Part shown: positions 54,547-62,707 of the stretch, one piece after another
Position numbering within the stretch: position 1 is the first letter of the stretch
Layout: every line of letters starts with the position of its first letter
From: an uncultured Gemmatimonadota bacterium
GTDB taxonomy: Bacteria > Gemmatimonadota > Gemmatimonadetes > Longimicrobiales > Longimicrobiaceae
Assembly (NCBI GenBank): GCA_902805735.1
Contig: CADCTW010000133.1
Location: 1-64,000 of the forward strand
Length of the DNA stretch: 64,000 nucleotides
Direction: 5' to 3'
Program-made: the position numbers and the translations under genes
The notes under the pieces: model-generated
What the model was told of the DNA's origin: nothing
Database searches by the model: none
What the model saw: only the letters and a program-made list of their open reading frames with translations

Positions 54547-55134
54547 CGACGCCCCGGGCGCCTAACCGGCGCTGCTGGTCAAAGTGACCAAAAAATGAGA
54601 GATTACACTGGGTAGTTTACGTCGAACTCGGCGACTCCGGCAAGACGCTACCGCCGCGGGTGGAGTGGCGGGGACAATCTCATCTCTTGAGCAAGTGTAA
54701 CTGCCAATGCCCCTGCACGGAGTTGTTGGTTGCCTCCCACGCCAGTCACCGCTGTTCGGTCACCCTTGAGCGTTGCCCGCCCAGGAACACACGGGCTGGA
54801 GATGACGACCCGAGTGTGCCCTCCGACGAGCCGCGAATTGCAGGTACTTGCGCGGTGACAGCACGTGAATGTCGCGACAAGGGCTGTCCGGTTTAGGCGG
54901 GATAATTCCGGCACTGTCACGACTGCGGTTGTGCTCCTAGTTTGTGACAGAAATCACCTGCGGCGTTGAATCGGTCACGCAGGCCAGGCACTTCGCGCCG
55001 CTCCCATTAATGATAGATTTCGCAGCGTCCTTAGCGGGGCGTCCGAGAGGAAGGATCGCGGCCTCCGGGCGAATCCTTTTGCGCACTTCGATGGCTGCAT
55101 GTGTGTTAGCCACCTCTCGGCCTGAGGACTCGTG
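54547..55134. other. intergenic region upstream of TPR gene
   Basis: 588 nt, divergent between the HTH gene (minus) and the TPR gene (plus). It contains the TGGTCA-N3-TGACCA palindrome (54576-54590) and AT-rich patches near 54590-54620 and 54930-54960 suited to promoters. No gene is supported. Confidence 0.5.
54576..54590. promoter_or_regulatory. candidate operator TGGTCA-AAG-TGACCA
   Basis: A perfect 6-3-6 inverted repeat next to the start of the HTH gene at 54546. A degenerate copy (TGGTCA-CTT-TGTACA) lies at 51930-51944 upstream of the secreted-protein gene. Confidence 0.45.
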
Positions 55135-56418
55135 ATGAGTGAGACGCGCCCGACACGATCGCGCCCATCGTTCCTCGCAGCGCCTCCGATCATCCACGGA
55201 GACGGCGGGAGCGAGGGTGCAGAGATTCTGCACGAGGTAGGCGGTCCCATGGGACTGCTGCTCGCCGGTGCACTCCGGGACGTGATGCTCTGGGCGGAGA
55301 CCCCGGCGGCAGAACGCGCGATGCTATTCTCGGCTCACGGGGCGCGTGCCCGTGAGGAACAACTCGGTGAAGCGGTGAACGAGCCTGACCTATGGGCTCC
55401 GCTCTTTGCGCTCGCCCTTCTTGCGGAGGAGCCGATGGAGGTCGATCTCCCCCGCCTTGTGCAGGCGTGCCGGCGCATCGCATCCTGGGCCGACGCCGGC
55501 GGGAAGCCGGGGACCCGCCTGGCCTTCGTCCAGGCCTCCGCGCTTCTGCGCCCGCATGACGCCGTACTCGCCACGGAGGTAGCCCGGCTCTCGCGAGATC
55601 GCGGGGAAACCGCGCGTGCCGAATCTTGGTTTCGCCACGCCGTACGCCTGGCGCGCAAGCGCGACTGGGAGGCGTACACCTGGGCGTACGTAGGTCTGGG
55701 GGTGCTCTACATCCGTTGCGGCAACCGTCCGGCTGCCGCAACGGTGATGCAGCGTGCGCTACGCACTGCTGAGCGCCAACGGGTTCCACATCTCCTCGCA
55801 GCGGTGCACCACCACCTCTTCCACCTCTCCACCGAAGCTGGCCTCCTGCGGAAGGGGTACGAGCACGCACGCGCCGCATTCGATCATTACGGTGCGGCGA
55901 ACCCGGCGATCTTCGGCCTGGTGGCGGATGTCGGACGCTTCTGGCTCCACCTTGGCCAGGCGGCTCGTGCACTCCCGCTGTTCGCTGGGGCGGTGGACGG
56001 GATCGCTGACCCCAACGTGCGCGCGATGGTATCAGCGAACTTGGTCCGTGCGGCGGCGGAGGTCGGAGACCGAGACCGCTACGAGCTGGCCCGTCGGCAC
56101 ACGCTGGTAATGATCGAGGAGATGGTCGGGCGCTCGCGCCTGGAGGACACCTACGAGGCGCTGGCATACGGCGACCTGGCGCTCGGCGAGTGGGAGCGGG
56201 CAGCGGAATCCGCGCGGCGGGCTTTCGCCGCGGCCCGGGCCGCCGGCAACAGGGAAGTAGAGCTCACCGCTGAAACGCTGGTGGAGCGGGTTCGCGCGCA
56301 TGCGTCCGCTCCGGCGCCAACAGGAGCGGACGAACGTGCCGAGAATCCGGTGGTCGCGCGGCAGGCCGAGCGGCTGGCGCACGTATTCGCGAGCGCGCTG
56401 GTCGGCGCGTCCGTCTGA
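55135..56418 (+). CDS. TPR protein, 427 aa
   Basis: A soluble protein of helical pairs; WAYVGLGVLYIRCGNRPAAATVMQRALRTAERQ is a clear tetratricopeptide repeat, and further pairs run from about residue 150 to 390. No helix-turn-helix is seen in the N-terminal 130 residues. TGAGGA precedes the ATG; an overlapping GTG at 55132 is possible. It faces a tiny lipoprotein gene convergently, an arrangement that recalls, but does not prove, TPR sensors paired with secreted peptides. Confidence 0.75.
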   Translation: MSETRPTRSRPSFLAAPPIIHGDGGSEGAEILHEVGGPMGLLLAGALRDVMLWAETPAAERAMLFSAHGARAREEQLGEAVNEPDLWAPLFALALLAEEPMEVDLPRLVQACRRIASWADAGGKPGTRLAFVQASALLRPHDAVLATEVARLSRDRGETARAESWFRHAVRLARKRDWEAYTWAYVGLGVLYIRCGNRPAAATVMQRALRTAERQRVPHLLAAVHHHLFHLSTEAGLLRKGYEHARAAFDHYGAANPAIFGLVADVGRFWLHLGQAARALPLFAGAVDGIADPNVRAMVSANLVRAAAEVGDRDRYELARRHTLVMIEEMVGRSRLEDTYEALAYGDLALGEWERAAESARRAFAAARAAGNREVELTAETLVERVRAHASAPAPTGADERAENPVVARQAERLAHVFASALVGASV

Positions 56419-56450
56419 ACACGAGGTGGCCGCTCGGCCGCGGATCAGTT

Positions 56451-56690
56451 TCAGCCGTCCGTGCTGTCCGGCTCCGCGACTTTACCACCGCCGCCCACCC
56501 AGCCGCCGCCTTCGCTGGAGGTGACCGTGACATTCGTGGTGTCCGTGCGCCCGCCGCCCCCGACCCACCCGCCGCCAGCGTTGAGCCGAGGAGGATCTGC
56601 GGTGATCGGTTCGGTGGGGGCGGGTTGTGCGCAGCTGGCGAGCAGGCACAGGAGTCCGGCGAGGACGGGGGCAATGGATACTGCGCGCAT
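56451..56690 (-). CDS. tiny lipoprotein with two GGGWVGGGG repeats, 79 aa
   Basis: A lipoprotein signal with lipobox L-A-S-C (Cys20). The mature 59 residues contain GGGWVGGGG twice (residues 39-47 and 61-69), separated by a Thr/Ser/Val-rich spacer, with Asp/Pro-rich ends and a total lack of other domains. GGAG precedes the ATG by about 7 nt. It is too short for an enzyme; it could be a structural surface peptide, a signalling peptide source or a precursor peptide. Confidence 0.65.
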   Translation of the reverse strand: MRAVSIAPVLAGLLCLLASCAQPAPTEPITADPPRLNAGGGWVGGGGRTDTTNVTVTSSEGGGWVGGGGKVAEPDSTDG

Positions 56691-56806
56691 GGGATGCTCC
56701 GGATGAAAGAGTTCGAAAGACGGGCACACCGCATTGTGGCCCGGGCGAACTCTCCATCCGGCGGAGCGTAGCGTCAAGGCGTGTCGCAAAAAACTTGGGT
56801 GACTTC

Positions 56807-57649
56807 ATGCAAACGATTCCACGACCGATCCTCCTGCTGCACTCTGACTCTGGTCTACGGGACCTACTGCTGCGCCTATCGGGCGAGCCGTATCGCGTCG
56901 AGCGAGTGCCGGACTGGAAGACCCTGGTCCGGATTCTCGGGAACAGCCCGCCGATGACGCTCGCGGTGGTCGACCCCTGGGCTCCAGGAGAGAATCCTCG
57001 GAAGCTGGCGGATGACCTGCGCGGCGTCCTCCGCGATACACCAGGGCTGACGGTGGTGGCCGCACTGCGCATCCCGCCTACGGGTGCGCAGGTCGTCACG
57101 ACGCTCCTGGACTGGGGCGTGGCGGATTGGATTGACCTTGACCGGGAGGATACGACCGCCGCCGTTGCGCGCCGGTTGCGTGCCGTTGAAGCCCGCCCGG
57201 TCGAGCGGCTGATCGCGCGCGCCCTGCCTCAAGGGCTTCCGAGCCGAAGCCGAGGGCTCTTGACCACGGCCGCTCTCGTGGTCGCGCGAGGCGGGCAGGT
57301 GCCCGACGTGGCAGCGGCTCTTGGGGTGACGACCCGGACGGTCCCGCGTTGGTTCGCTCGGGCGGACCTTCCCGCGCCTCGGCGGCTCCTCGCGTGGCTC
57401 CGGCTGCTGATTGCAGCCGAGTTGCTGGATGAACCTGGGCGTTCCATCGAATCCATTGCGCGGGGGGTGGGCTACGCCGGCGCGGCCGCACTCAAGACCG
57501 GCCTTCGCAACATCCTGGGACTGACGCCTCACGATCTCCGCGAGCGCGGTGCGTTCCGAACCGTGGCCCGCGAGTTTTCGGACGAGCTTCAAGCCGTACG
57601 GGAGGCGAGCCGAGCGCGCGGCCGGCGCGCCGAGGTCTGGTTGAACTAG
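56807..57649 (+). CDS. AraC-type HTH regulator with receiver-like N-terminus, 280 aa
   Basis: The N-terminal roughly 120 residues (PILLLHSDSGLRDLLLRLSG ... LAVVDPWAPG) resemble a response-regulator receiver fold, with VVD as the possible acceptor strand, though the phospho-acceptor site is not certain. The C-terminus has an AraC-like double HTH: PDVAAALGVTTRTVPRWFARA and SIESIARGVGYAGAAALKTGLRNILGLTP. No histidine kinase is nearby. It is followed by a hairpin terminator. It is probably a transcription regulator of neighbouring genes. Confidence 0.78.
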   Translation: MQTIPRPILLLHSDSGLRDLLLRLSGEPYRVERVPDWKTLVRILGNSPPMTLAVVDPWAPGENPRKLADDLRGVLRDTPGLTVVAALRIPPTGAQVVTTLLDWGVADWIDLDREDTTAAVARRLRAVEARPVERLIARALPQGLPSRSRGLLTTAALVVARGGQVPDVAAALGVTTRTVPRWFARADLPAPRRLLAWLRLLIAAELLDEPGRSIESIARGVGYAGAAALKTGLRNILGLTPHDLRERGAFRTVAREFSDELQAVREASRARGRRAEVWLN

Positions 57650-57655
57650 CAGGGG

Positions 57656-57680
57656 AGGCGCCCGGTGGCCGGGCGCCTTC
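57656..57680 (+). terminator. hairpin terminator after AraC-type gene
   Basis: AGGCGCCCGG, loop TGG, CCGGGCGCCT, then TTC. A perfect 10-bp stem 7 nt after the stop codon. Confidence 0.72.
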
Positions 57681-57746
57681 GCTGCTATGGGCGGGTAAAA
57701 TAGGACACGGCGTGTGGTGAAGCGATTCCCCAACCTCCGGTGAACC

Positions 57747-58571
57747 ATGCTGAAATCTGCGGCAGCAAAGGTCAATGCGAGAACCACGAAGTTCGTGGTA
57801 CTCCGATTCCTGAGAGACGAAGCACTCGCTGAGCGTGGGTGGCGGCGTCGAGCCGTGCGGGGGTGGCATAGCTCTGAGGAGGTCGAGATTGCGACTGGCA
57901 TATACCTGCTGGACCTGATGCCCGGGCTCGCGAGGCAGAGCTGCGTTGATCGAGTGGACATCCGTGAACCAGGGCGACTACGTCCCCAATGGTTGTACCG
58001 GATATCCGCATCGGGTGTGACTGCTCTCGCGCGGTGGGAGGGGACTGAGGTCCCCATCGGGTGGCGGGTCCCGGAAGAGCGGGATCCCGATGCCGGTGCT
58101 TTGTACGTCCCGGTGCGGGCGTGGGAGGCGCTGGAGATCCTCAGACGGTATGCGCAGGCGGGGGTTGGGCCGCGCCGGTGGGGAGTGCACGGCTGGATGA
58201 GCGCCTTGGAAATGACGCGCGTCGGCCCACCGCTGCTCTGCAGCGGCGAGTTGCTGTGGCTCATCGCGCGCCGACTGGTCGAGCGCCGCCGCGCGACCAT
58301 CGAAGGCCGGCGACGTCCAGCATATTTCTACAGACCGACAGCGTTAGGGATGGCTGCGGTGTTGGTCGATGCCGCGCGCGCCGGTACCGGGCCCCCCACT
58401 CATGTCCAGCTCGCCGTTCACTCGGAGCGGCTGTCGAGCCAGGAAGCGGAGGCGGCGTGGGCCCCGGTCGTAGGAGGAGAAACCCGCATTACCGGTGGAC
58501 TCTTTGGCGATTTGGGCCCCGCAGTAGGCAGAATGGACACTATGGACGCGCGGCGAGAACCTGCGGAATGA
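57747..58571 (+). CDS. winged-helix-like hypothetical protein, 274 aa
   Basis: Two segments look like winged helices: KFVVLRFLRDEAL ... PQWLYRISASGVTALA, and a second around SALEMTRVGPPLL ... AYFYRPTALGMAAVL, each with a basic wing. The C-terminal tail (about 240-274) is repeated in part further downstream. Its TGA overlaps an ATG (GAATGA) that starts a broken copy of the HTH gene at 58776. It is probably a DNA-binding regulator; the family is not recognised. Confidence 0.65.
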   Translation: MLKSAAAKVNARTTKFVVLRFLRDEALAERGWRRRAVRGWHSSEEVEIATGIYLLDLMPGLARQSCVDRVDIREPGRLRPQWLYRISASGVTALARWEGTEVPIGWRVPEERDPDAGALYVPVRAWEALEILRRYAQAGVGPRRWGVHGWMSALEMTRVGPPLLCSGELLWLIARRLVERRRATIEGRRRPAYFYRPTALGMAAVLVDAARAGTGPPTHVQLAVHSERLSSQEAEAAWAPVVGGETRITGGLFGDLGPAVGRMDTMDARREPAE

Positions 58572-58595
58572 GCGTCCGGGGAGAACGCCAGGCAC
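58473..58595. repeat. tandem duplication, copy A (gene junction)
   Basis: Covers the 3' end of the winged-helix gene and the first codons of an HTH gene (GGAGGAGAAACCCGC ... ATGAGCGTCCGGGGAGAACG). It recurs at 58681-58800 with about four-fifths identity by eye. Confidence 0.8.
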
Positions 58596-58657
58596 CGCAA
58601 CTCTCAGGGGCGTGCAGCTCGCCGCGTATCGGAACCGGTAGTCAGCCATGCGGCTGA
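58567..58657 (+). pseudogene. remnant of HTH gene start
   Basis: An ATGAGCGTCCGGGGAGAACG start identical in plan to the intact HTH gene at 58776, but after about eight codons the sequence diverges and stops at 58657. It is the decayed first copy of a duplicated gene pair. Confidence 0.5.
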
Positions 58658-58680
58658 GGGGGGCTCGGGCCCTACGCGCT

Positions 58681-58800
58681 GGAGGAGAAACCCGCGCAAC
58701 AGGCGAACTCTGCGGCGATCTGGGCCCCGGAGTAGACGAAATGGACACAATGGACCCACGGCGAGGACCCGCTGGATGAGCGTCCGGGAAGAACGAAGGG
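58681..58800. repeat. tandem duplication, copy B, containing a remnant of the winged-helix gene 3' end
   Basis: In frame it encodes GGETRATGELCGDLGPGVDE and then MDTMDPRRGPAG-stop, matching the tail of the 57747 gene; its TGA overlaps the ATG of the intact HTH gene. The rest of the second winged-helix copy is missing. Confidence 0.75.
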
Positions 58801-59192
58801 TACTCGAACGGGCGCGCGTCGCTGAGTCTCGGCGGGCGGCGATCCGCCGGGGGCTGCGATCCGTCCCGCAGCGTCTTCTTGCGGCGCTGGTAGGAATCTC
58901 ACGCGGCAGCCTGAGGAAGTTCATGGACGGGTCGAGTCCCAGCCGGGAGGCGCGTCGACGGATCCGGGAATGGTGTGCGGATCAGCCTGAGTCCCACACG
59001 GAATCAGGCGCGATCGCGCTCAACCTGCTGGTCTCGGAGTTCCCCGCAGCGCAGAGGGGGTGGGCGCGCCGCCACCTGGTCGAGTTCCTGATCCGCCTCC
59101 ACGAGGAATCGAAACAGCACCCGCAGGCGTGGCTCATGGACGAACGGGGTGCAGGGCCCCGGCGGACCGCGCACCGGCCGCGGAGCTCTTGA
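58776..59192 (+). CDS. small HTH protein, 138 aa (SGLQ family, member 2)
   Basis: PQRLLAALVGISRGSLRKFMDGSSPSREARRRIREW is the helix-turn-helix core, related to members at 54166 and 63596; LLVSEFPAAQRGWARRHLVEFL is the shared C-terminal helix block. The start is within repeat copy B and overlaps the stop of a broken winged-helix remnant. It is followed closely by a DNA methyltransferase gene, so it may regulate it. Confidence 0.65.
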   Translation: MSVREERRVLERARVAESRRAAIRRGLRSVPQRLLAALVGISRGSLRKFMDGSSPSREARRRIREWCADQPESHTESGAIALNLLVSEFPAAQRGWARRHLVEFLIRLHEESKQHPQAWLMDERGAGPRRTAHRPRSS

Positions 59193-59255
59193 CATACCCC
59201 GATGGCCAATAGACCGGCTGGGCTTTTCCTGGCCAGAGCCACTCGATGGGGAGTG

Positions 59256-60107
59256 ATGCGACACTACTATCAAGACAGCCACACGACGCTGTACCATGCA
59301 GATGCACGGGACGCCGTCGATGCCATCCCTCCCGTGGACTTGCTGCTTACGGACCCCTCATACGGGCACCACTTCACCAGCAATCGCGTGCGAGGCCGGA
59401 AGCTCCGCCCTGTGCGGAATGATGGGATCCGCCAGTCGGTGAGACTCTATCGTCAGGTATTACCGCTGATCCAGGCTGAGCACGTCCTCTGGTTCTGCCA
59501 CTGGAAGGCGTACGCGGACGCTTCCGACATCGTCGGGCAGTACTTTCGCACGCGCGGTCTCCTGATTTGGGACAAGGGGCACCCAGGCCTGGGAGACAAG
59601 GCACACCCGGGCACCGACTACGAGTTCATCGCCTCAGCCGGCGATGGCAAGTTGGCGGTGAAGCGGGGCGGGAGCATCATTCGCGGCCACAAGCCGGTCC
59701 CGCCGACGCGTCGGAGGCACATGCATGAAAAGCCGATCTCACTTGGCCAGCACCTGCTCACCATGTTCGGGGCAAGCAGCATGGCCGACACGTTCTTCGG
59801 CAGCGGCAACTTCCTCGTCGCAGCCAAGGAACTGGGAATCTCGGCGTATGGGATCGACCTGGAGGAGCAGAACTGCGAAACAGCAGCTCGTGCGCTTGAA
59901 GCTACCATGGCCGGAGAGGTGGGTTCATTTCGGTACCCCGCCCGGGGCACGCTCCACCCGTCCCGGTCCCTCAACCTACGTAAAGCGGAGCCACGGCCGG
60001 CAACACCGCGTCGCTTCCGCTCGGCGGACGTGAGCGGCACGGATCAGCCGGCGCGAGCCGGGGATCGCGTGGCGGGAGAAATGCCATACGCGTCCGCGCC
60101 GGCGTAA
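59256..60107 (+). CDS. DNA methyltransferase (beta-class, N4/N6 type), 283 aa
   Basis: VDLLLTDPSYG is the catalytic D-P-P-Y-type motif (here DPSY) and FFGSGNFLVAAKELG the SAM-binding F-x-G-x-G motif, in the order of beta-class enzymes. KPISLGQHLL is the usual helix before it. GGGGAG just precedes the chosen ATG; an upstream ATG at 59202 would add 18 residues. No restriction endonuclease is adjacent, so it looks like an orphan methyltransferase, perhaps of prophage origin. The last roughly 60 residues are basic and unrelated. Confidence 0.85.
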   Translation: MRHYYQDSHTTLYHADARDAVDAIPPVDLLLTDPSYGHHFTSNRVRGRKLRPVRNDGIRQSVRLYRQVLPLIQAEHVLWFCHWKAYADASDIVGQYFRTRGLLIWDKGHPGLGDKAHPGTDYEFIASAGDGKLAVKRGGSIIRGHKPVPPTRRRHMHEKPISLGQHLLTMFGASSMADTFFGSGNFLVAAKELGISAYGIDLEEQNCETAARALEATMAGEVGSFRYPARGTLHPSRSLNLRKAEPRPATPRRFRSADVSGTDQPARAGDRVAGEMPYASAPA

Positions 60108-60452
60108 GCCAAGTTCGCGAGAATTCGACGGAGACGCTAAGCCCGGCGCGCTGGGCAAACTGGGCCGGCCAGAGTGCACCAGGTGAGTGCGGTCCGCACC
60201 AGAATAGAGCGGCAAGGGGCCTGCGGCCCCGTGCCGCTCTTCTCGTTCCGGGGTTCCGCCTCGCGCGCGGTCTACGGTCTGGGATTCCGTTAACAGGCAC
60301 GTGAGCGCTCGGGTTGGGGTCGCGCCGGGCGGCTTTGCGCGCCTATTCGGTCCCCCGCGCAGTCGCTGGCGCAAGGCGTGTCTCAAACGGCACTAAATGT
60401 GCGCCCTAGAGCATTGGGACGGTGTCGTTCACCCACAATGCGGAGGCCCATC
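60108..60452. other. intergenic region between methyltransferase and protease genes
   Basis: 345 nt. It holds the terminator at 60205-60242 and the leader of the protease gene. No gene is seen. Confidence 0.5.
60205..60242 (+). terminator. hairpin terminator after DNA methyltransferase
   Basis: AGAGCGGCA-A-GGGGCC, loop TGC, GGCCCC-G-TGCCGCTCT, then TCTCGTT. A long stem of about 15 bp with a single mismatch. Confidence 0.72.
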
Positions 60453-62021
60453 ATGCGCTTCAACAGAAGTACGAGGAACCGTTCAATGTCGCTACGGCTG
60501 GCGCTCCCGTTCGCGCTGTTCGGCCTCGCCGCCTGTCAGGATTCGACACCGACTGCGAGCTCGTCTCGGCCTGAGCCTGCCGCGCCGTCGCTCTCCGCAG
60601 CGGCGCAGGACGATCGGCTGATCCTTCCCGGAGAGCAGGACTTCGCGAGGCTCGCTCGCGAGCAGCCCGGGTTCGCGGGATACCATTACGACTGGGAGAC
60701 CGGCGATCTGGTCGCGTCGGTGAAGAACCTGGACCGAGCGGAGGAAGCGCGGGCCGCGGTTGAACCCGTAATCACGCAGCTTCGTCGTGTGAGCGAGCGT
60801 GCGCGGCGTGGGCGTGGCGGGGTGCGGGTGAGGCAGGTTCAGTTCGGCTTCGATGAGCTCCGCGTGTGGCGCGACCACCTGACGCCTGTACTGTTCTCGA
60901 AGCCGCAGGTGCTTTCGATCGACTTGGACGAGAAGGAGAACCGCGTCTGGGTGGGTGTTCGGCAGGCGTCCGCCCGGGCCGAGGTAATGGCCGAGGCGAA
61001 GCGCTTGGGCATTCCTGCATCCGCGGTCACGGTGCAGATGGTCGAGCCGATCTGCCCGGCGCAGGGCGATACGTGTGACCCTTGCACGGTGGACCCAGCC
61101 TCCTGCGAGCCTGACCCATGTGAGACGGACCCGAGTTCTCTTGAATGCCAGCCGCCGACGACCGAGCCGGTGGAGCCGGACACCACGACCGAGAGCTATT
61201 GCCCACCGGACGTATCCTGCAACATAACGCCCGGGCAGACCACCGTGGGTGATCGGTACCGGCCCGTACTCGGTGGGCTCCTCATCACCCGGCCAAAGTC
61301 CTACAATCCCTATTCCGGGTGGTCCTATTACACCTGCACACTCGGCTGGAACACGATCTACAACGGCCAGTACGCATTTGTGACCAATTCCCATTGCACC
61401 GCGGACATGGGGACGGTCAACAACAACTCGGCCTTCTATCAGTGGCGGTACCGTGACAGCGATCGTCTCGGCTACGAGGCTTTTGATCCGCCATTCAATC
61501 TGACGTATGACCCGTACACGTTCAGCTACTGCTCATACGGAGCCAAGTGCCGCTATAGCGATGCGGCGGTGGTCACCTACAACAGCGGCGTCAACATCCA
61601 ACTCCGTGCCATCGTCCGGACGGAGCTGTGGAACGGCTCGCGAGTGATCGACCAGACGAACCCTTACTTCCCGATCCTGGCGGAGCGGACGGGCCGGCCG
61701 GTGCAGGATGCTGCCTTGGACAAGGTGGGGTACCGGACTGGATGGACGTACGGTCGTACGATCCGCACCTGCGTCCACCACCGTTCGGGGACCAGCGACA
61801 AGTTCTTGTTTTGCCAGGGCGAAGTGCAGTCCTACGGCACGAACCGGATCGTGCAGGGAGGCGACAGCGGCTCGCCGGTGTTCTACTGGCACGGCTCCTA
61901 CGTGGACCTACAAGGAATCCTCTGGGGTGAGGTCAGCAACACCGGGGGGAAGGTGTTCATCTTCAGCCCCCTCGAGAACGTCTTCCGGGATCTCGGCAAC
62001 GTGACCTCGCAGGTATACTGA
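60453..62021 (+). CDS. trypsin-like serine protease lipoprotein, 522 aa
   Basis: A lipoprotein signal with lipobox L-A-A-C is followed by a pro-region (about 45-200) with a typical bacterial protease-inhibitor-like fold (GYHYDWETGDLVASV ... RVRQVQFGFDEL), then a Cys/Asp/Pro/Thr-rich linker (about 205-260) and a chymotrypsin-fold protease domain. The triad reads H314 (NSHCT), D370 (SDAAVV) and S472 (GDSGSP). GGAGG precedes the ATG; ATGs at 60438 and 60486 are alternatives. It is a cell-surface or periplasmic protease activated by removal of the pro-region. Confidence 0.85.
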   Translation: MRFNRSTRNRSMSLRLALPFALFGLAACQDSTPTASSSRPEPAAPSLSAAAQDDRLILPGEQDFARLAREQPGFAGYHYDWETGDLVASVKNLDRAEEARAAVEPVITQLRRVSERARRGRGGVRVRQVQFGFDELRVWRDHLTPVLFSKPQVLSIDLDEKENRVWVGVRQASARAEVMAEAKRLGIPASAVTVQMVEPICPAQGDTCDPCTVDPASCEPDPCETDPSSLECQPPTTEPVEPDTTTESYCPPDVSCNITPGQTTVGDRYRPVLGGLLITRPKSYNPYSGWSYYTCTLGWNTIYNGQYAFVTNSHCTADMGTVNNNSAFYQWRYRDSDRLGYEAFDPPFNLTYDPYTFSYCSYGAKCRYSDAAVVTYNSGVNIQLRAIVRTELWNGSRVIDQTNPYFPILAERTGRPVQDAALDKVGYRTGWTYGRTIRTCVHHRSGTSDKFLFCQGEVQSYGTNRIVQGGDSGSPVFYWHGSYVDLQGILWGEVSNTGGKVFIFSPLENVFRDLGNVTSQVY

Positions 62022-62085
62022 ACGCGCGGTCTTCGAGGGCGCGGCCGCAGGATGCGGTGCTGGGATCGATCCGCTAATTAACGCG

Positions 62086-62113
62086 CGCGGCGGGCGGGTC
62101 TTGCCCGCCGCGG
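62086..62113 (+). terminator. hairpin terminator after protease gene
   Basis: CGCGGCGGGC, loop GGGTCTT, GCCCGCCGCG followed by G-rich sequence and TTC. A perfect 10-bp stem about 65 nt after the stop. Confidence 0.6.
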
Positions 62114-62143
62114 GGGGTTCAACCCGGGAAGAGGAGGTTTCTC

Positions 62144-62707
62144 GTGAGACTGGTTAACATCGCACTCTTGGGAGTGCTCACGGTGATGGGATGTTCACGC
62201 GCGAATACCACCGGAGGGCAAGAGCGCTCCTCTTTCCTCCGTGCGAATGTACAGGGAAGCGTCCGCGCCGAATACAGCGGCACTGGGGAGTTCGGGACGG
62301 ATCACCTGCCGCGGACATTCGTGCTGAGCTCAACGGGGACCGGGGGTGCCGCGGGACAGAGTCTGGTCCTCCGCCGCCGGCAGGACAGTGCCTGGCCCGC
62401 CGTGGGGCGTTACCCCCTCGTGCCTGTCCAGGATGCGGCAGCGAGCCCGGATGGGTTCACCGGCGTATACTCCCGGGCAAACGGGCGCGGCCACGAGTCC
62501 TTCGTCGCTCGTAGCGGGACGGTGGAGATCACCCGTGCCTCCGCGGAGCGTGTGGAAGGAACCTTCCGGTTCGAGGCCGTGCTGTGTTCGGGGCGGGGCG
62601 AGGACGAGGGCCGCTACGGGGACTGCGCCGCGGCGGATGCGCCGACTGTCGAGTTGATCGGCTCGTTCGCAGTCACGCCAATGAGCAACGTCGGCACGCC
62701 GTTGTGA
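62144..62707 (+). CDS. lipoprotein, 187 aa
   Basis: A GTG start with AGGAGG 6 nt upstream. The signal peptide ends V-M-G-C, a lipobox-like site. The mature part is beta-rich, with two late Cys (VLCSGRGEDEGRYGDCAAAD). The function is unknown. The stop overlaps the GTG of the next lipoprotein gene. Confidence 0.72.
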   Translation: MRLVNIALLGVLTVMGCSRANTTGGQERSSFLRANVQGSVRAEYSGTGEFGTDHLPRTFVLSSTGTGGAAGQSLVLRRRQDSAWPAVGRYPLVPVQDAAASPDGFTGVYSRANGRGHESFVARSGTVEITRASAERVEGTFRFEAVLCSGRGEDEGRYGDCAAADAPTVELIGSFAVTPMSNVGTPL

